Origin: Alphaproteobacteria bacterium UBA7314
GTDB taxonomy: Bacteria > Pseudomonadota > Alphaproteobacteria > MPNO01 > UBA830
Assembly (NCBI GenBank): GCA_002471575.1
Contig: DKQG01000044.1
Span: 38,873 to 102,872 of the forward strand
Direction of reading: 5' to 3'
DNA: 64,000 bases
Made by a program: the position numbers and the translations under genes. Shown here piece after piece: positions 27,858 through 37,319 of this stretch (the stretch's first letter is position 1; the number at the start of each line of letters is the position of its first letter). Below the pieces are notes generated by a model. It saw only the letters and a list, made by a program, of their open reading frames with translations, ran no database searches and was not told where the DNA came from.

Positions 27858-28564
27858 CCAAATTCTAGCAATAACTCCGCCAGCAGGTCCGGCGCGTCGA
27901 TCATCGCGTCGTGGCCGGAAGAGATCGTGCGGACGTCCCAGTCGGGTTCATGGCTCAACTGGGTAGCAAATCGGTCGAAGCTGCTGTTGGGGTGGTGTTC
28001 AGCGAGCAGATACATTTTTCTCGGCACGGATTGCCATGCGCCAGTCAGGTACACCGGCTGAGAAAAGGTCCTAATCGGCTGCGGTACGCAGCGCCGTGTT
28101 ACCCAGTCGGCATCATCAGGATCCATCACGCCGAAATAATCAGGCGGCATGGGATCGACTTTCCAGCCGTCACCTGTGGTAGCGACCTGTTCACGGATGT
28201 GCTGGGCGCGTTCGGGAGGCCATCCGTCCATGAGGGAGTGACCGTCCTGAGGCACGAAAGCATCGAGCCAGATCGCGGCGCAGAATTTATCGATTTGTCG
28301 GTCTAGCACCGGCGTGATGACCTGACCGCCATAGGAATGGCCGCAAACGACTAGGTCTCTCAGCTCTTCCATCTCGATCACGCCGAGCAGGTCGTTGATG
28401 TGACATTCCAGATCCGTCTCCGGCGTCGCCAGATGAGCACGGTCGCCCAGACCGGTCAGGGTCGGCGTGTAAACGTCGTGACCCGCATCCCGGAGCAGTT
28501 TCGAAACGCGCACCCAGCACCAGCCCCCGTGCCATGCGCCGTGTACTAACAGATAGGTCGCCAT
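27854..28564 (-). CDS. Alpha/beta fold hydrolase
   Basis: Starting at the ATG 28564 (MATYLLVHGAWHGGWCW, with AAGGGAAG upstream) the protein has 236 residues. The HGAWHGGW oxyanion loop, nucleophile elbow CGHSYGG, and a late catalytic histidine in SGHDAMIDAPD fit the EstC/hydroxynitrile-lyase-like alpha/beta hydrolases, which act on small esters. Substrate unknown. It is transcribed towards the DUF455 gene and divergently from the SDR gene. Confidence 0.82.
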   Translation of the reverse strand: MATYLLVHGAWHGGWCWVRVSKLLRDAGHDVYTPTLTGLGDRAHLATPETDLECHINDLLGVIEMEELRDLVVCGHSYGGQVITPVLDRQIDKFCAAIWLDAFVPQDGHSLMDGWPPERAQHIREQVATTGDGWKVDPMPPDYFGVMDPDDADWVTRRCVPQPIRTFSQPVYLTGAWQSVPRKMYLLAEHHPNSSFDRFATQLSHEPDWDVRTISSGHDAMIDAPDLLAELLLEFG

Positions 28565-28703
28565 TTCCGCTTCCCTTCGCAAATATTCGACAATCATGTG
28601 CCAGTTCATCTAAGCGGGCCAGTCATTTGGTGCCGTCGTGGCGTCCGTCGCAGAATCCGGTATCGTTTCCCTGATTATCCGAGAAATCAATGGAGCGTCC
28701 AAC

Positions 28704-29480
28704 ATGTCTATATCAGCTGAAAATCATCCCTCAAGGGGTGTCGCTTTCATTACTGGCGGTGGTGGCGGTATCGGCGTCGCAACAGCCGAACGCTTGGCGG
28801 CGAACGGTGTCCAGGTCGCCGTGGTCGATCACGATACCGCGTTGGCCGAAACAGTTGCAGAGCGGATCGTATCGGCGGGCGGAACCGCGCTTCCGCTTAC
28901 GCTCGATGTTACGGATTCGGCACAGGTTGCCGCGTCGGTCGCTGCGGCGGAAGCGGCATTGGGACCCGTCGATTATCTCGTCAACGCGGCGGGTATTTTT
29001 CAGTGGTCGAATGTAGAAGACATCTCCGACACCGATTTCGAGACCATGTTTCGGGTGCACGTGTTAGGCATGCATTCGGTTACTCGGACTCTACTGCCGG
29101 GGATGTTGAGCCGGGCGGCAGGCGCCATCGTCAACATCACGTCGATCCACGCCGTGCGCGGGCAATCGCTGACCGCGCATTATTCGGCGGCCAAGGGAGC
29201 GATTCTCGCCTATACGAAATCGCTCGCGCGGGAGAAATCGCCGCAGGGCATCCGCGTGAATGCGGTGGCGCCGGGGCCAATCGACACGCCGCTGTGGCGC
29301 GGCGACCTGGACGAATTCGAATTGGCCGACAAGATGGCGGAGCGATCTACCGTCATCCCCATGAATCGGCTCGGTACGGCCGACGAGGTGGCTGCCGGCA
29401 TAGTCTTTCTGCTGTCGCCCGGTGCAAGCTATCTGACCGGACATATTATGACCATCGATGGCGGCGAGGTGATGAACTAG
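28704..29480 (+). CDS. SDR family oxidoreductase
   Basis: From ATG 28704 (GGAG upstream) the protein has 258 residues of classical short-chain dehydrogenase: cofactor loop TGGGGGIG, NAAG, catalytic serine in NITSIHA, YSAAKGA with Tyr and Lys, and the C-terminal GASYLTGHIMTIDGGEVMN. An aspartate after the second strand (VVDHDTA) suggests NAD(H). It likely oxidises a hydroxy substrate; FabG-like or diol dehydrogenase roles are both open. A hydrolase gene follows 42 bases downstream. Confidence 0.85.
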   Translation: MSISAENHPSRGVAFITGGGGGIGVATAERLAANGVQVAVVDHDTALAETVAERIVSAGGTALPLTLDVTDSAQVAASVAAAEAALGPVDYLVNAAGIFQWSNVEDISDTDFETMFRVHVLGMHSVTRTLLPGMLSRAAGAIVNITSIHAVRGQSLTAHYSAAKGAILAYTKSLAREKSPQGIRVNAVAPGPIDTPLWRGDLDEFELADKMAERSTVIPMNRLGTADEVAAGIVFLLSPGASYLTGHIMTIDGGEVMN

Positions 29481-29521
29481 TGGAGGGTGACGCGCTGGGC
29501 CCGCCATGATATGCCCGACGA

Positions 29522-30298
29522 ATGCTCGAACTGGCCTGCAACGAATATGGAGAGGACGGCTCGCCGCTGATCGTGATGCACGGTCTGTTCGGTTCCGCCC
29601 GCAACTGGGCGGGGATTGCACGCGCGCTGGCCGAGACCCACCAAGTCTATTCGCTTGATCTGCGCAATCACGGCGCATCGCCGCGCGCGTCGACGATGAC
29701 TTACAAGGAAATGGCAGAAGATGTCGCCGGGTTTATCGACCGCACCGGTATTGAAGCCCCCGTCGTGATGGGCCATTCCATGGGCGGCAAAGTGGCGATG
29801 CGCCTAGCGCTCGAACGGCCGGATCTGCTGAAAGGCCTGATAGTGGTCGATATCGCACCGGTGACCTACGGCCATGACATGCTGGACTACATCGCCGCGA
29901 TGCAGATGCTCGATTTATCGGGTGAACAGCGCAGGGGCGAGCTGGAAGAAGAGCTGCGCGAAGAGGTCGAGGACCCGGGCATCACCACGTTTCTGATGAC
30001 CAATCTGGAGCGCGCCAATGGCGGCTTTCAGTGGCGCATTAACCTGCAGGCCATCACCGCCGGGATGAGCGGTATTTCAGCATTTTCTTATCCTGACGGT
30101 GCCGTGTTTGATGGCCCCACCGCCTTTATCGCTGGAGAGCATTCCACCTATATACGTGACGATCACCGCGACCGCATTCTCGAATTGTTTCCCAGGGCGC
30201 GAACAGTGACGATCAAGGGCGCATCCCACTGGGTGCACGCGGATCAGCCGGACGCGTTCTTGAAAACGGTAAACGCGTTTGTGGAGACATCAGAGTAA
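29522..30298 (+). CDS. Alpha/beta hydrolase, YbfF-like esterase
   Basis: A 258-residue alpha/beta hydrolase. Visible are the oxyanion loop HGLFGSARNW, DLRNHGASP, the nucleophile elbow GHSMGGKVAM, and the catalytic His in ASHWVHADQPD. The overall pattern matches the YbfF/ABHD11-type acyl esterases. The start ATG is 42 bases after the SDR stop. The gene ends 3 bases before the stop of the convergent UbiD-family gene. Confidence 0.85.
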   Translation: MLELACNEYGEDGSPLIVMHGLFGSARNWAGIARALAETHQVYSLDLRNHGASPRASTMTYKEMAEDVAGFIDRTGIEAPVVMGHSMGGKVAMRLALERPDLLKGLIVVDIAPVTYGHDMLDYIAAMQMLDLSGEQRRGELEEELREEVEDPGITTFLMTNLERANGGFQWRINLQAITAGMSGISAFSYPDGAVFDGPTAFIAGEHSTYIRDDHRDRILELFPRARTVTIKGASHWVHADQPDAFLKTVNAFVETSE

Positions 30299-30301
30299 GG
30301 T

Positions 30302-31750
30302 TTACACTTCCCGCGGCAGTTTCAGCTCGTCCAGATCTGGCAGGCCGTAGTCGCCCCAGTTGTCTGCCACGTCGCGCATTTTATCCAGCGGCGGCAGTGA
30401 TACGGCCGGGTAGTCCCACTTTTTCGTCGCGTCGATCACCATCTTTGTACCGCTGATGTCGGCCTGGGTCAGGCCCGGTTCGAACGAAGACGGGTCCAGT
30501 TCGACGGACGCCGTGTTGGGTATCGTTTTGATGTCCTTGTCGGGGCGCACCCGCCATGCCATGACCCAGTCGCGCATGAACGGATCATTGATATCGATGT
30601 CGTCGTCGCAAATGACGATCCATTTGAAGTAGCTCATCCCGAAATGGCCCATGGTGCCGAAAGCGGTCTGGTCAACATGGCCGGAATACATCTTCTTCAT
30701 GCTGATCCACAGTGTCGCCGTGCCGCCGCCGGCTTCCAGCGCGTGCACGTCGTGTATGCCAGGCAGGTTGAGGTCTTCGGTCAGATGTTTCTTTAGCCCG
30801 GCCTCGAGCAGGGCGCGCTTAATCATCGAGGATTCAGACGGCGGGAATTGGCTGATCACACCCATCACGATGGGGTCCTTACGATGAGTGATGCAGTTAA
30901 CCCGGAACACCGGCCCTTCGCGCCCGCCAGCCATGTAGCCGGTGAATTCTCCAAAAGGGCCCTCGGGTTCGGTGTGATCCATTAGCACCTCGCCCTCGAT
31001 GATAATTTCGGCATGGGCGGGCACCTCGAGATCCACTGTTTTGCATTTTACCATCTCGATGGCTTCGCCGCGGATACCGCCGGCTACTGCCAGTTCGTCA
31101 GCGCCGTATCGTGCCGGGGCGACAAGGTACTGGATCGGGTCGCCGCCGATGACGATGGCGGCCGGCATATGTTCGCCGCGCTCCTTGTATTTTTTATGAT
31201 GGATGGCGCCGCCACGATCAGGTGCGCCGAACAGGATGCCGGTGGTGTTTTTGCTTTTCACCTGGCAGCGGCGGATGCCGATGTTGCGCCGGCCGGTATC
31301 GGGGTCCTTGGTAACCCAGAGGGGTGTGAGATAGGGGCCGGCATCTTTTTCTGGCGTCCAGATAGGCACCGGAAGCTTGGTTAGATCGACGTCGTCACCG
31401 CGGAAGATGACCTCTTGGCAGGGGCCGCTGTCTACCAGCACCGGCTCGATCGGGGCGTTTATGCCGCTGGTGACGCGTTCGTGGATGTTTTCCAAATTCG
31501 GCTCGCATCCAAGTGCCGCGGCGATCATCTTGCGCGACGATGCCACAACCCCGCCGACCACGCGGCCGCCTTTGAAGCCCTTGATGTTGCGAAATCCGAT
31601 GCCGTAACGACTGTCTTCGTCCATGGCGCGGAAAATCATGCGCAGGACGGCACCGATCTCCCAGTCCTTGTCGACCTCCTTGTCGACCCATTTGAACATG
31701 CCCTGCTGTTCTAAAACCTGTAGCCAAGGCCGCAAGGATTCGTACGCCAT
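30302..31750 (-). CDS. UbiD family decarboxylase
   Basis: From ATG 31750 (GGAGAGC upstream) the protein has 482 residues, the normal length for UbiD. It carries the prenylated-FMN enzyme signatures RNIGIRRCQVKSKNTTG, AGGIRGEAIEMVKC and EGPFGEFTGYMAGG, the last holding the catalytic glutamates. UbiD enzymes interconvert aryl or unsaturated acids and their decarboxylated products and require the prenyl-FMN maker UbiX, which is not in this window. Substrate unassigned. The frame continues upstream to 31996, but without a ribosome-binding site or family similarity. Confidence 0.9.
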   Translation of the reverse strand: MAYESLRPWLQVLEQQGMFKWVDKEVDKDWEIGAVLRMIFRAMDEDSRYGIGFRNIKGFKGGRVVGGVVASSRKMIAAALGCEPNLENIHERVTSGINAPIEPVLVDSGPCQEVIFRGDDVDLTKLPVPIWTPEKDAGPYLTPLWVTKDPDTGRRNIGIRRCQVKSKNTTGILFGAPDRGGAIHHKKYKERGEHMPAAIVIGGDPIQYLVAPARYGADELAVAGGIRGEAIEMVKCKTVDLEVPAHAEIIIEGEVLMDHTEPEGPFGEFTGYMAGGREGPVFRVNCITHRKDPIVMGVISQFPPSESSMIKRALLEAGLKKHLTEDLNLPGIHDVHALEAGGGTATLWISMKKMYSGHVDQTAFGTMGHFGMSYFKWIVICDDDIDINDPFMRDWVMAWRVRPDKDIKTIPNTASVELDPSSFEPGLTQADISGTKMVIDATKKWDYPAVSLPPLDKMRDVADNWGDYGLPDLDELKLPREV

Positions 31751-32071
31751 TGGAAGCTCTCCGTGATTGTTGCGGGGAGTATCGAAAAAAGGCGGCACGC
31801 TTACAAGCCAATTGGTGAGAAATTCTCGGCGGGAAGGGGTCTGTAAGCCGACGAACACGATCTTTCTAATCATCACTAAAGGTGTCGTTGCGGCGACCGG
31901 AAACACCCCTGTTAAACCGGGTGCCGCCGCGATTGCTCTCCAGTTTTTGTGCCAGAGTCTGGATTTTCTGAGTGTCTGGTAACGATCCCGCGCCATCGCG
32001 ATAACGTATATGTGCTGAGGTCGCGTCGATTTCGGCCGATCTTCGGGGCGTTACATCTCGGGAGAGTAACA
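31751..32071. other. Divergent intergenic region between UbiD-family gene and msrA
   Basis: About 320 bases that must carry both promoters. The frame of each flanking gene happens to remain open into it, but the translated sequence looks unlike a protein. I see no RNA, repeat or recognisable binding site. Confidence 0.4.
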
Positions 32072-32689
32072 TTGAGGAAGATTGTTTTTGCTACGTTTGC
32101 TGTCCTCGGCATCGCCGCGGGCGCGAAAACGGCATTAGCGCAGGAAACCAGAGTCGCCACATTTGCGGGAGGCTGTTTCTGGTGCATCGAATCGGATTTC
32201 GACCGGGTACCCGGCGTCTTAAAAACCATTTCTGGCTATACCGGCGGACGAACCAAGGACCCTACCTATAAGAAAATAGTGCGTGGCGATACGGGTCACC
32301 ACGAAGCGTTGCAGATCACCTACGACCCGAAAAAAGTTACCTACAAACAGCTTCTCACTGTGTTCTGGCACTCGATCGATCCGATCGACAGTGGTGGTCA
32401 GTTCTGCGACCGGGGCGAGCCTTACGAGACGGCTGTTTTCGTCCACAACGAAGAACAGCGCAAACAGGCCGAGGCCTCCAAAGCCGCGGCTAAGGAAAAG
32501 CTGGGCCAGAAGATCTTCACACCCGTGGAGAGCGCGGCGAAATTCTACCGCGCCGAGGAACACCATCAAGATTATCACAACAAGAGTCCGCTTCGTTACA
32601 AATACTATCGCTGGAATTGCGGCCGGAACCAGCGGGTGAGGGAACTCTGGGGCGGGGACGCCTATAAGGGCATCCCCGAAAAAGGTTAG
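32072..32689 (+). CDS. msrA: Peptide methionine sulfoxide reductase MsrA, exported form
   Basis: Starting at TTG 32072 (GGGAGAG 6-7 bases upstream) gives 205 residues with a clean signal peptide, RKIVFATFAVLGIAAGAKTALAQ, then the MsrA domain with catalytic Cys in FAGGCFWCIE and the YTGG, GEPYETAVF and HHQDYH segments. A later cysteine in RWNCGRN may resolve the disulfide. The enzyme reduces S-methionine sulfoxide; the signal peptide places it in the periplasm. An upstream in-frame ATG at 31949 would bury the signal peptide and is rejected. Overlaps the convergent glyoxalase gene by four bases. Confidence 0.9.
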   Translation: MRKIVFATFAVLGIAAGAKTALAQETRVATFAGGCFWCIESDFDRVPGVLKTISGYTGGRTKDPTYKKIVRGDTGHHEALQITYDPKKVTYKQLLTVFWHSIDPIDSGGQFCDRGEPYETAVFVHNEEQRKQAEASKAAAKEKLGQKIFTPVESAAKFYRAEEHHQDYHNKSPLRYKYYRWNCGRNQRVRELWGGDAYKGIPEKG

Positions 32690-33132
32690 GCCCTTTCGCC
32701 CAGCTCGATCATGTAGCCGTCAGGATCGCCGACGAAAGCGATGGTCGATGCGTTCGGCCCGCCGTGTTTGAGCGGCCCGGCCGGGCGCGGTATATCCACG
32801 CCCTCGGCTTCCAGCTTGTCGCATAATGAATATAGATCGGGCACGCCGATGGCGATGTGGCCGAAGCCATCGCCCTTGTCGTAATCGTCGTGCTGGCCCC
32901 AGTTGTAGGTCAACTCGATCGCCGGGTGGGTATTTTCATCGTCGTAGCCGACGAACGCGACTGAATATTTTCCGCCCTCGTTGTCCATCCGCCGGAACAG
33001 TTTCATACCGAACAGCCGGGTATAGAAATCGATGGATTTTTCTAAATCCTTCACCCGGAGCATGGTGTGCCGGATCCGCTGTTTAGTATTCTTGACGACC
33101 TTCCACGAGCCGCCAGGCGGCTGATCGTTCAT
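32686..33132 (-). CDS. gloA: Lactoylglutathione lyase (glyoxalase I)
   Basis: From ATG 33132 (GGAGGAAAATC upstream) the protein has 148 residues: a 20-residue N-terminal extension then the VOC domain with IRHTMLRVKDLEKSIDFYTRLFGMKL, AIELTYNWG, FGHIAIGVPD and PDGYMIEL, which supply the His/Glu/His/Glu metal ligands. It converts the methylglyoxal-glutathione hemithioacetal to lactoylglutathione. The DMT transporter gene upstream ends inside its start codon (ATGA overlap), so the pair is co-translated. Confidence 0.9.
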   Translation of the reverse strand: MNDQPPGGSWKVVKNTKQRIRHTMLRVKDLEKSIDFYTRLFGMKLFRRMDNEGGKYSVAFVGYDDENTHPAIELTYNWGQHDDYDKGDGFGHIAIGVPDLYSLCDKLEAEGVDIPRPAGPLKHGGPNASTIAFVGDPDGYMIELGERA

Positions 33133-34046
33133 GATTTTCCTCCATCGCATTTGTTGTCTGCCGACATCCGGGCGTTCCGCCCTTCACGATAGCTGACATA
33201 ATAGGTGCTGGTGCAGATTACCGCCGCCCCCGCCCAGGTCCAGAGATCCGTCGACTGGGCAAAGATCAGCCAACCGAAAAGCGCGATCAGCGGTAGCTGC
33301 ACGTAGTTGACGATCACGACGAGACTGGCCGGCGCCGCCCGGAACGCGCGGGTCTGGCACTGTTGCGCCCCGACAGTGCACACGCCTAGCGCGATCAGCA
33401 GGGGGATATCGCTGAGGCCGGGATTGGTCCAGCCGAACATCGCGCCGATAGCCGCCGGGGGGATCATCAACGTATAGAGATAGAACACCATCGCATTGGG
33501 GTTTTCGGTTGCCGTAAGCATTTTGCTGCCGATCAGCGCGCCCGAAAACATGGCGGCCGCGAACAGTGTTGCCAGTGCGGCCATAGAAATCTCGATCATG
33601 CCCGGCCGAAGAATAATCAATGCGCCGGCGAAACCGACGATGGTCGCACTGATCCGGTGAATGCCGGGACGCTCTGCCAACCAGATCGCCGCCAGAATCA
33701 CCGTGAACAGGGGCATCGTGAACATCAGCGCGTTGGCATCTGCTATCGGCATCCCCGCGATGCCGTACATCCACGCCACCGCGCCTACATAACTGAACAG
33801 CATGCGCCACAGGTAAGTGGGTATCCGGCGCGTATAAAGTGCGCCGAGACCAGCCGTGAACAGCCACGGCAGCATGAAAGCCGATCCCAGAACGGCGCGA
33901 AAAAAAACGATCTGGTTGACGGCGAAACTTTCGGCGAGGCCGCGGACGACCACGTAGATCAGGGCATAGAACAGGCTGGACAGCATCATCCACAACACAC
34001 CCCGGACTGAGCCAGGCAGGTGGCCAAGCTTTGCGTATGAATTCAT
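33129..34046 (-). CDS. DMT (EamA) family membrane transporter
   Basis: From ATG 34046 (AGGA upstream) the protein has 305 residues with about ten hydrophobic helices arranged as two EamA repeats, starting VLWMMLSSLFYALIYVVVRG and ending in AQSTDLWTWAGAAVICTSTYYV. EamA transporters export or import small metabolites; no substrate can be inferred. It overlaps gloA by four bases. Charged loops follow the positive-inside pattern with basic residues after helices. Confidence 0.85.
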   Translation of the reverse strand: MNSYAKLGHLPGSVRGVLWMMLSSLFYALIYVVVRGLAESFAVNQIVFFRAVLGSAFMLPWLFTAGLGALYTRRIPTYLWRMLFSYVGAVAWMYGIAGMPIADANALMFTMPLFTVILAAIWLAERPGIHRISATIVGFAGALIILRPGMIEISMAALATLFAAAMFSGALIGSKMLTATENPNAMVFYLYTLMIPPAAIGAMFGWTNPGLSDIPLLIALGVCTVGAQQCQTRAFRAAPASLVVIVNYVQLPLIALFGWLIFAQSTDLWTWAGAAVICTSTYYVSYREGRNARMSADNKCDGGKS

Positions 34047-34353
34047 ACAGTCCTGATTTTCCCGCAATCAGAAGGTCTTCAATAGACCTTCCGGAAATCC
34101 TGTTAGCGTAGCGCCCGCAAAGACATAAAGACGTCATAACTGCTGGGCGATGAAACGTTTAAATCAACTGCCAGGACACATGACAGCCGACCGGCCGCGC
34201 AGGCGAAATACATCATACAGACACGGCGCAAGGGCCAACCACAAATAATAATAATGGGAGGAATCCCGATCAGCCGCACACCGCTGAAGAATTCTTCGGA
34301 GTTCGTTCAAGTGGGGCGGCCGAACCTCCGGGGTACGTCTTCTTGGCTGACAT
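34047..34353. other. Intergenic region upstream of the transporter gene
   Basis: About 300 bases between the transporter start and the end of the first TauD gene, both on the minus strand. It holds the transporter promoter and a perfect 12-bp palindrome GAAGAATTCTTC at 34286-34297. A plus-strand frame from 34254 is not protein-like. No tRNA or terminator with a T-run was seen. Confidence 0.35.
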
Positions 34354-35199
34354 TTAAGCGCTCAGTTTCTGGCCTGAAATCGTGTAACGCCGCAGCATGC
34401 GGGTCTGGTCCCGAGGGAAATCGGTGCGAGCGTGCATGGTGCACCAGTTATCCCACATCATCAGGTCGCCACGGCGCCATTTGTGTCTGTATATCACGTC
34501 GGCGGATTTTACGTGGGCGTTCAGCGCGTCAATAATGTCGCGGCTCTCTCCTTCGCTGTAGCCGTCGATCAATGCCGACATCAGTTCGTTGACGTAAAGC
34601 GCGCGCCGGCCGGATTTTGGGTGGGTGATGACGATGGGCTGCCAGTGATGATCGTACTTGTCGATGTCATCGGTCAGGTCGACGCGTTCTGTCGGCAGAT
34701 ATTTGTATATATGCAGTACCTTGCGGCCGTCGATCTTTGTCTTAAGGTCGTCAGGTAAGGTGTTCCAGGCATCGTACATGTTTGCGAATAGTGTGTGTCC
34801 GCCCACGCGGGTGACCTCCATCGCGTAGAGCATTGTACCCCAGTCGGGTTCCGCCGCGTAGCACTTGTCGTGGTGAAAGAACATCTCGCCGTCCGGTAGG
34901 GAGCCGATCGGCACGCCGTTCCTGCGCACGTTGGTGACCAGCATGATGTTGTCAGCATCGTGGCCCTCCGGGCGCTCCTCCGCCTTGCGCAGCCGGCCGC
35001 CAAGCTCGCCGAACTGCTCGCAGAACGCGCGCTGCGTCTCGGGTGTCAGGTCCTGGTCGCGAAACAGCAGGACCAGGTGATCGATCCATGCCTGGATCAG
35101 CGCTTTGCGGGTGTGAGGGGAAAGCGGCTTAGACAGATCTATCCCCTGCACCTCGGCGCCGAGGGAATCGTGCAGTTTGTGAAGTGTGAACTCAGCCAT
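34354..35199 (-). CDS. TauD/TfdA family Fe(II)/2-oxoglutarate dioxygenase
   Basis: A 281-residue enzyme with the 2-His-1-Asp iron site: HHDKCY supplies His and Asp and MMWDNWCTMHARTDFP supplies the distal His, followed by the 2-oxoglutarate-binding Arg (MLRRYTISG). The N-terminal VQGIDLSKPL and LLFRDQDLTP stretches are standard for the family. TauD/TfdA enzymes hydroxylate sulfonates, phenoxyacetates, quaternary amines and others; the substrate is unknown. A second member lies at 40623-41453. Confidence 0.88.
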   Translation of the reverse strand: MAEFTLHKLHDSLGAEVQGIDLSKPLSPHTRKALIQAWIDHLVLLFRDQDLTPETQRAFCEQFGELGGRLRKAEERPEGHDADNIMLVTNVRRNGVPIGSLPDGEMFFHHDKCYAAEPDWGTMLYAMEVTRVGGHTLFANMYDAWNTLPDDLKTKIDGRKVLHIYKYLPTERVDLTDDIDKYDHHWQPIVITHPKSGRRALYVNELMSALIDGYSEGESRDIIDALNAHVKSADVIYRHKWRRGDLMMWDNWCTMHARTDFPRDQTRMLRRYTISGQKLSA

Positions 35200-35250
35200 T
35201 CGCCATCTTATGGCTGAGCGAGAGCCATGGTCAATTAATTGGAGCCACTC

Positions 35251-35937
35251 CTATTGAATCTCTTCCTCCGCGGGAATGTCCGCCTGGATCGGATTGACGC
35301 CGATGATTACCTGATTGAGGTAATCTTCCAGTTGCTCGGTCATCTCTTCGACTTTGGTGTTGAAGAAATGGTCGGCGCCTTCGACGATCCGGTAATCGAT
35401 AGTGATTTCTCGCTGATGCGCCAGCTTCTCGGCCAGCGCGCCTACAGATTCAACGGGCACGACCTTGTCGTCACCGCCGTGCAGGAACAGCCCAGAAGAC
35501 GGGCAGGGGGCCAGGAACGAGAAATCATACAGGCTGGCGGGCGGCGCAACCGAGATAAACCCAGTAATTTCTGGCCGCCGCATCAGCAGCTGCATGCCGA
35601 TCCAGGCACCGAACGAGAACCCACCGATCCAGCATTGGGGGGCGTCCGGGTTAGCCGATTGCAGCCAGTCGAGCGCGGCGGCGGCATCAGACAACTCGCC
35701 GATGCCTTCGTCGTACACGCCTTGGGACCGCCCGACGCCGCGGAAATTGAACCGCAGCACGGAAAAGCCACGTCGCAAGAAACAATGATACATCTGGTAG
35801 ATGACCCGGTTGTTCATCGATCCGCCGTATTGCGGATGGGGATGAAGCATCAGGGCAATTGAAGGGTTTTCCTGCTTGCTGTGGTGGTAGCGGCCTTCCA
35901 GCCGGCCTTCAGGTCCGTTGAATATAATTTCCGGCAT
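35251..35937 (-). CDS. Alpha/beta hydrolase, serine type
   Basis: From ATG 35937 (AGGGAAG upstream) the protein has 228 residues. It begins MPEIIFNGPEGRLEGRYH and shows LHPHPQYGGSMNN, nucleophile elbow GGFSFGAW, GGDDKVVP with the acid and GADHFFN with the catalytic His. This compact family is common in alphaproteobacteria next to cysteine desulfurase genes, as here (divergent, 259 bases between starts). The substrate is not known. Confidence 0.85.
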   Translation of the reverse strand: MPEIIFNGPEGRLEGRYHHSKQENPSIALMLHPHPQYGGSMNNRVIYQMYHCFLRRGFSVLRFNFRGVGRSQGVYDEGIGELSDAAAALDWLQSANPDAPQCWIGGFSFGAWIGMQLLMRRPEITGFISVAPPASLYDFSFLAPCPSSGLFLHGGDDKVVPVESVGALAEKLAHQREITIDYRIVEGADHFFNTKVEEMTEQLEDYLNQVIIGVNPIQADIPAEEEIQ

Positions 35938-36196
35938 CGGGGCTTCCCTATCGGTTCCGCGTCGCGCCCTGTTCTCCACCCGCCGAGGTGGTTTAAGGTG
36001 CTGGTTGACTAACCCTTTCCGGGACGTAAATTCCCATGCGATGAGCATTGTGGCGCCGTCGCTGCGGGAGTTTTTGAACCGTTCAGGTTTTGAGCCGGCG
36101 GAATATAGCACAATCGCGGGTAGAGATTTCAAGCATCGCGGACATGCAGGAGGAGGCGGTCCCGATAATACGTTAAACGGCAGAATTGAGACGTTT

Positions 36197-37315
36197 ATGG
36201 ATCAACGCATTTACCTGGATTACAACGCGACGGCGAAAATTCGGCCCGAGGTCATCGATGCGCTTGCAAGCGCAATGGCGACGGTTGGGAACGCGTCGTC
36301 GGTTCACGGCGCCGGGCGCGACGCGCGTCAATCAGTGGAAAAAGCGCGCAGGCTAGTCGCGATGCTGGTGGGGGCAGCGCCCAACCAGGTGGTGTTCACC
36401 AGCGGCGGTACCGAGGCCGACAACCAGGTCATGCGGCCGTGCGACCCGACGCGAACTTTCGTCAGCGCTATTGAACATCCCGCGGTGCTCGATTCCTGTC
36501 CCGGTGCCAACCTTGTACTCGTCGACGAGCAGGGTGTGATCGATTTGGCGGCGCTGGATGCCGCATTGGCCGCTGCTGACGACCCGCAGATGGTAGCGCT
36601 GATGCTGGCGAACAACGAAACCGGTGTTCTGCAGCCGGTGGTCGAAGCCGCCGAGATCGCACACCGGTATGGTGCATCGTTCCATTGCGACGCCGTGCAG
36701 GCGGTGGGCAAGGTCCCCGTGGATTTCGATGCATTGGGGGTGGATACGCTGGCGCTGACCGGGCACAAGTTTGGGGGGCCCCAGGGCATCGGCGCACTAG
36801 TTGTACGCACGCCGGACAGTGCCAATTGTTTTATGCGTGGCGGTGGCCAAGAGAGGGGATTGCGCGGCGGTACCGAGAGCGTCCCCCATATCGTCGCTCT
36901 GGGACGGGCCGCCGAGGTCGCGGTCGAACGTATGGACGGCTACGCTGCCCTGGCCGATCTGCGCGACCGGATGGAGGCGCGCCTTATTCAGGCGACGCCG
37001 GGGATGCGGGTTTTCGGCGGTGATGCGCAGCGCCTGCCCAACACGTCTAAGCTGATGATGCCGGGGGTCAGCTCCGAAACGCAGGTGATGTCGTTTGATC
37101 TTGCCGGGATCGACGTCAGTGCTGGCTCGGCCTGTTCGGCCGGCAGGATCGAACCACCCTACGTGCTAACGGCCATGGGTGTCAGCGACGCCGATGCTCT
37201 GTGCGCTCTTCGCGTCAGCCTCGGATGGGATACGACCGACGACGATATCGACCGATTTATCGCCGAATGGGGCAGAATTTTCGAACGCGCTGGCAAAACG
37301 CGGGCTGCAGGGTAA
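36197..37315 (+). CDS. Cysteine desulfurase
   Basis: From ATG 36197 the protein has 372 residues of class V aminotransferase fold. PLP-binding features include NASSVHGAGRDAR, SGGTEADNQ, HCDAVQAVGK and the Schiff-base lysine in ALTGHKFGGPQG; the sulfur-carrying cysteine is in SAGSACSAG. It mobilises sulfur from cysteine for Fe-S clusters or thio-modifications. The long upstream frame to 35918 lacks family similarity. A ferredoxin gene starts five bases after its stop, supporting a role in Fe-S assembly. Confidence 0.9.
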   Translation: MDQRIYLDYNATAKIRPEVIDALASAMATVGNASSVHGAGRDARQSVEKARRLVAMLVGAAPNQVVFTSGGTEADNQVMRPCDPTRTFVSAIEHPAVLDSCPGANLVLVDEQGVIDLAALDAALAAADDPQMVALMLANNETGVLQPVVEAAEIAHRYGASFHCDAVQAVGKVPVDFDALGVDTLALTGHKFGGPQGIGALVVRTPDSANCFMRGGGQERGLRGGTESVPHIVALGRAAEVAVERMDGYAALADLRDRMEARLIQATPGMRVFGGDAQRLPNTSKLMMPGVSSETQVMSFDLAGIDVSAGSACSAGRIEPPYVLTAMGVSDADALCALRVSLGWDTTDDDIDRFIAEWGRIFERAGKTRAAG

Positions 37316-37319
37316 CGCG

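Noticed and set aside
33184..34137. 317-codon minus-strand frame overlapping the DMT transporter
   Set aside because: Same strand but another frame; it lacks hydrophobic helices, while the overlapping frame has the EamA motifs.
34254..34535. Small plus-strand frame antisense to the first TauD gene
   Set aside because: Overlaps coding sequence in antisense, codon pattern not protein-like.
35918..36196. Upstream extension of the cysteine desulfurase frame
   Set aside because: It covers the divergent promoter region and the hydrolase start; similarity begins at MDQRIYLDYNAT.
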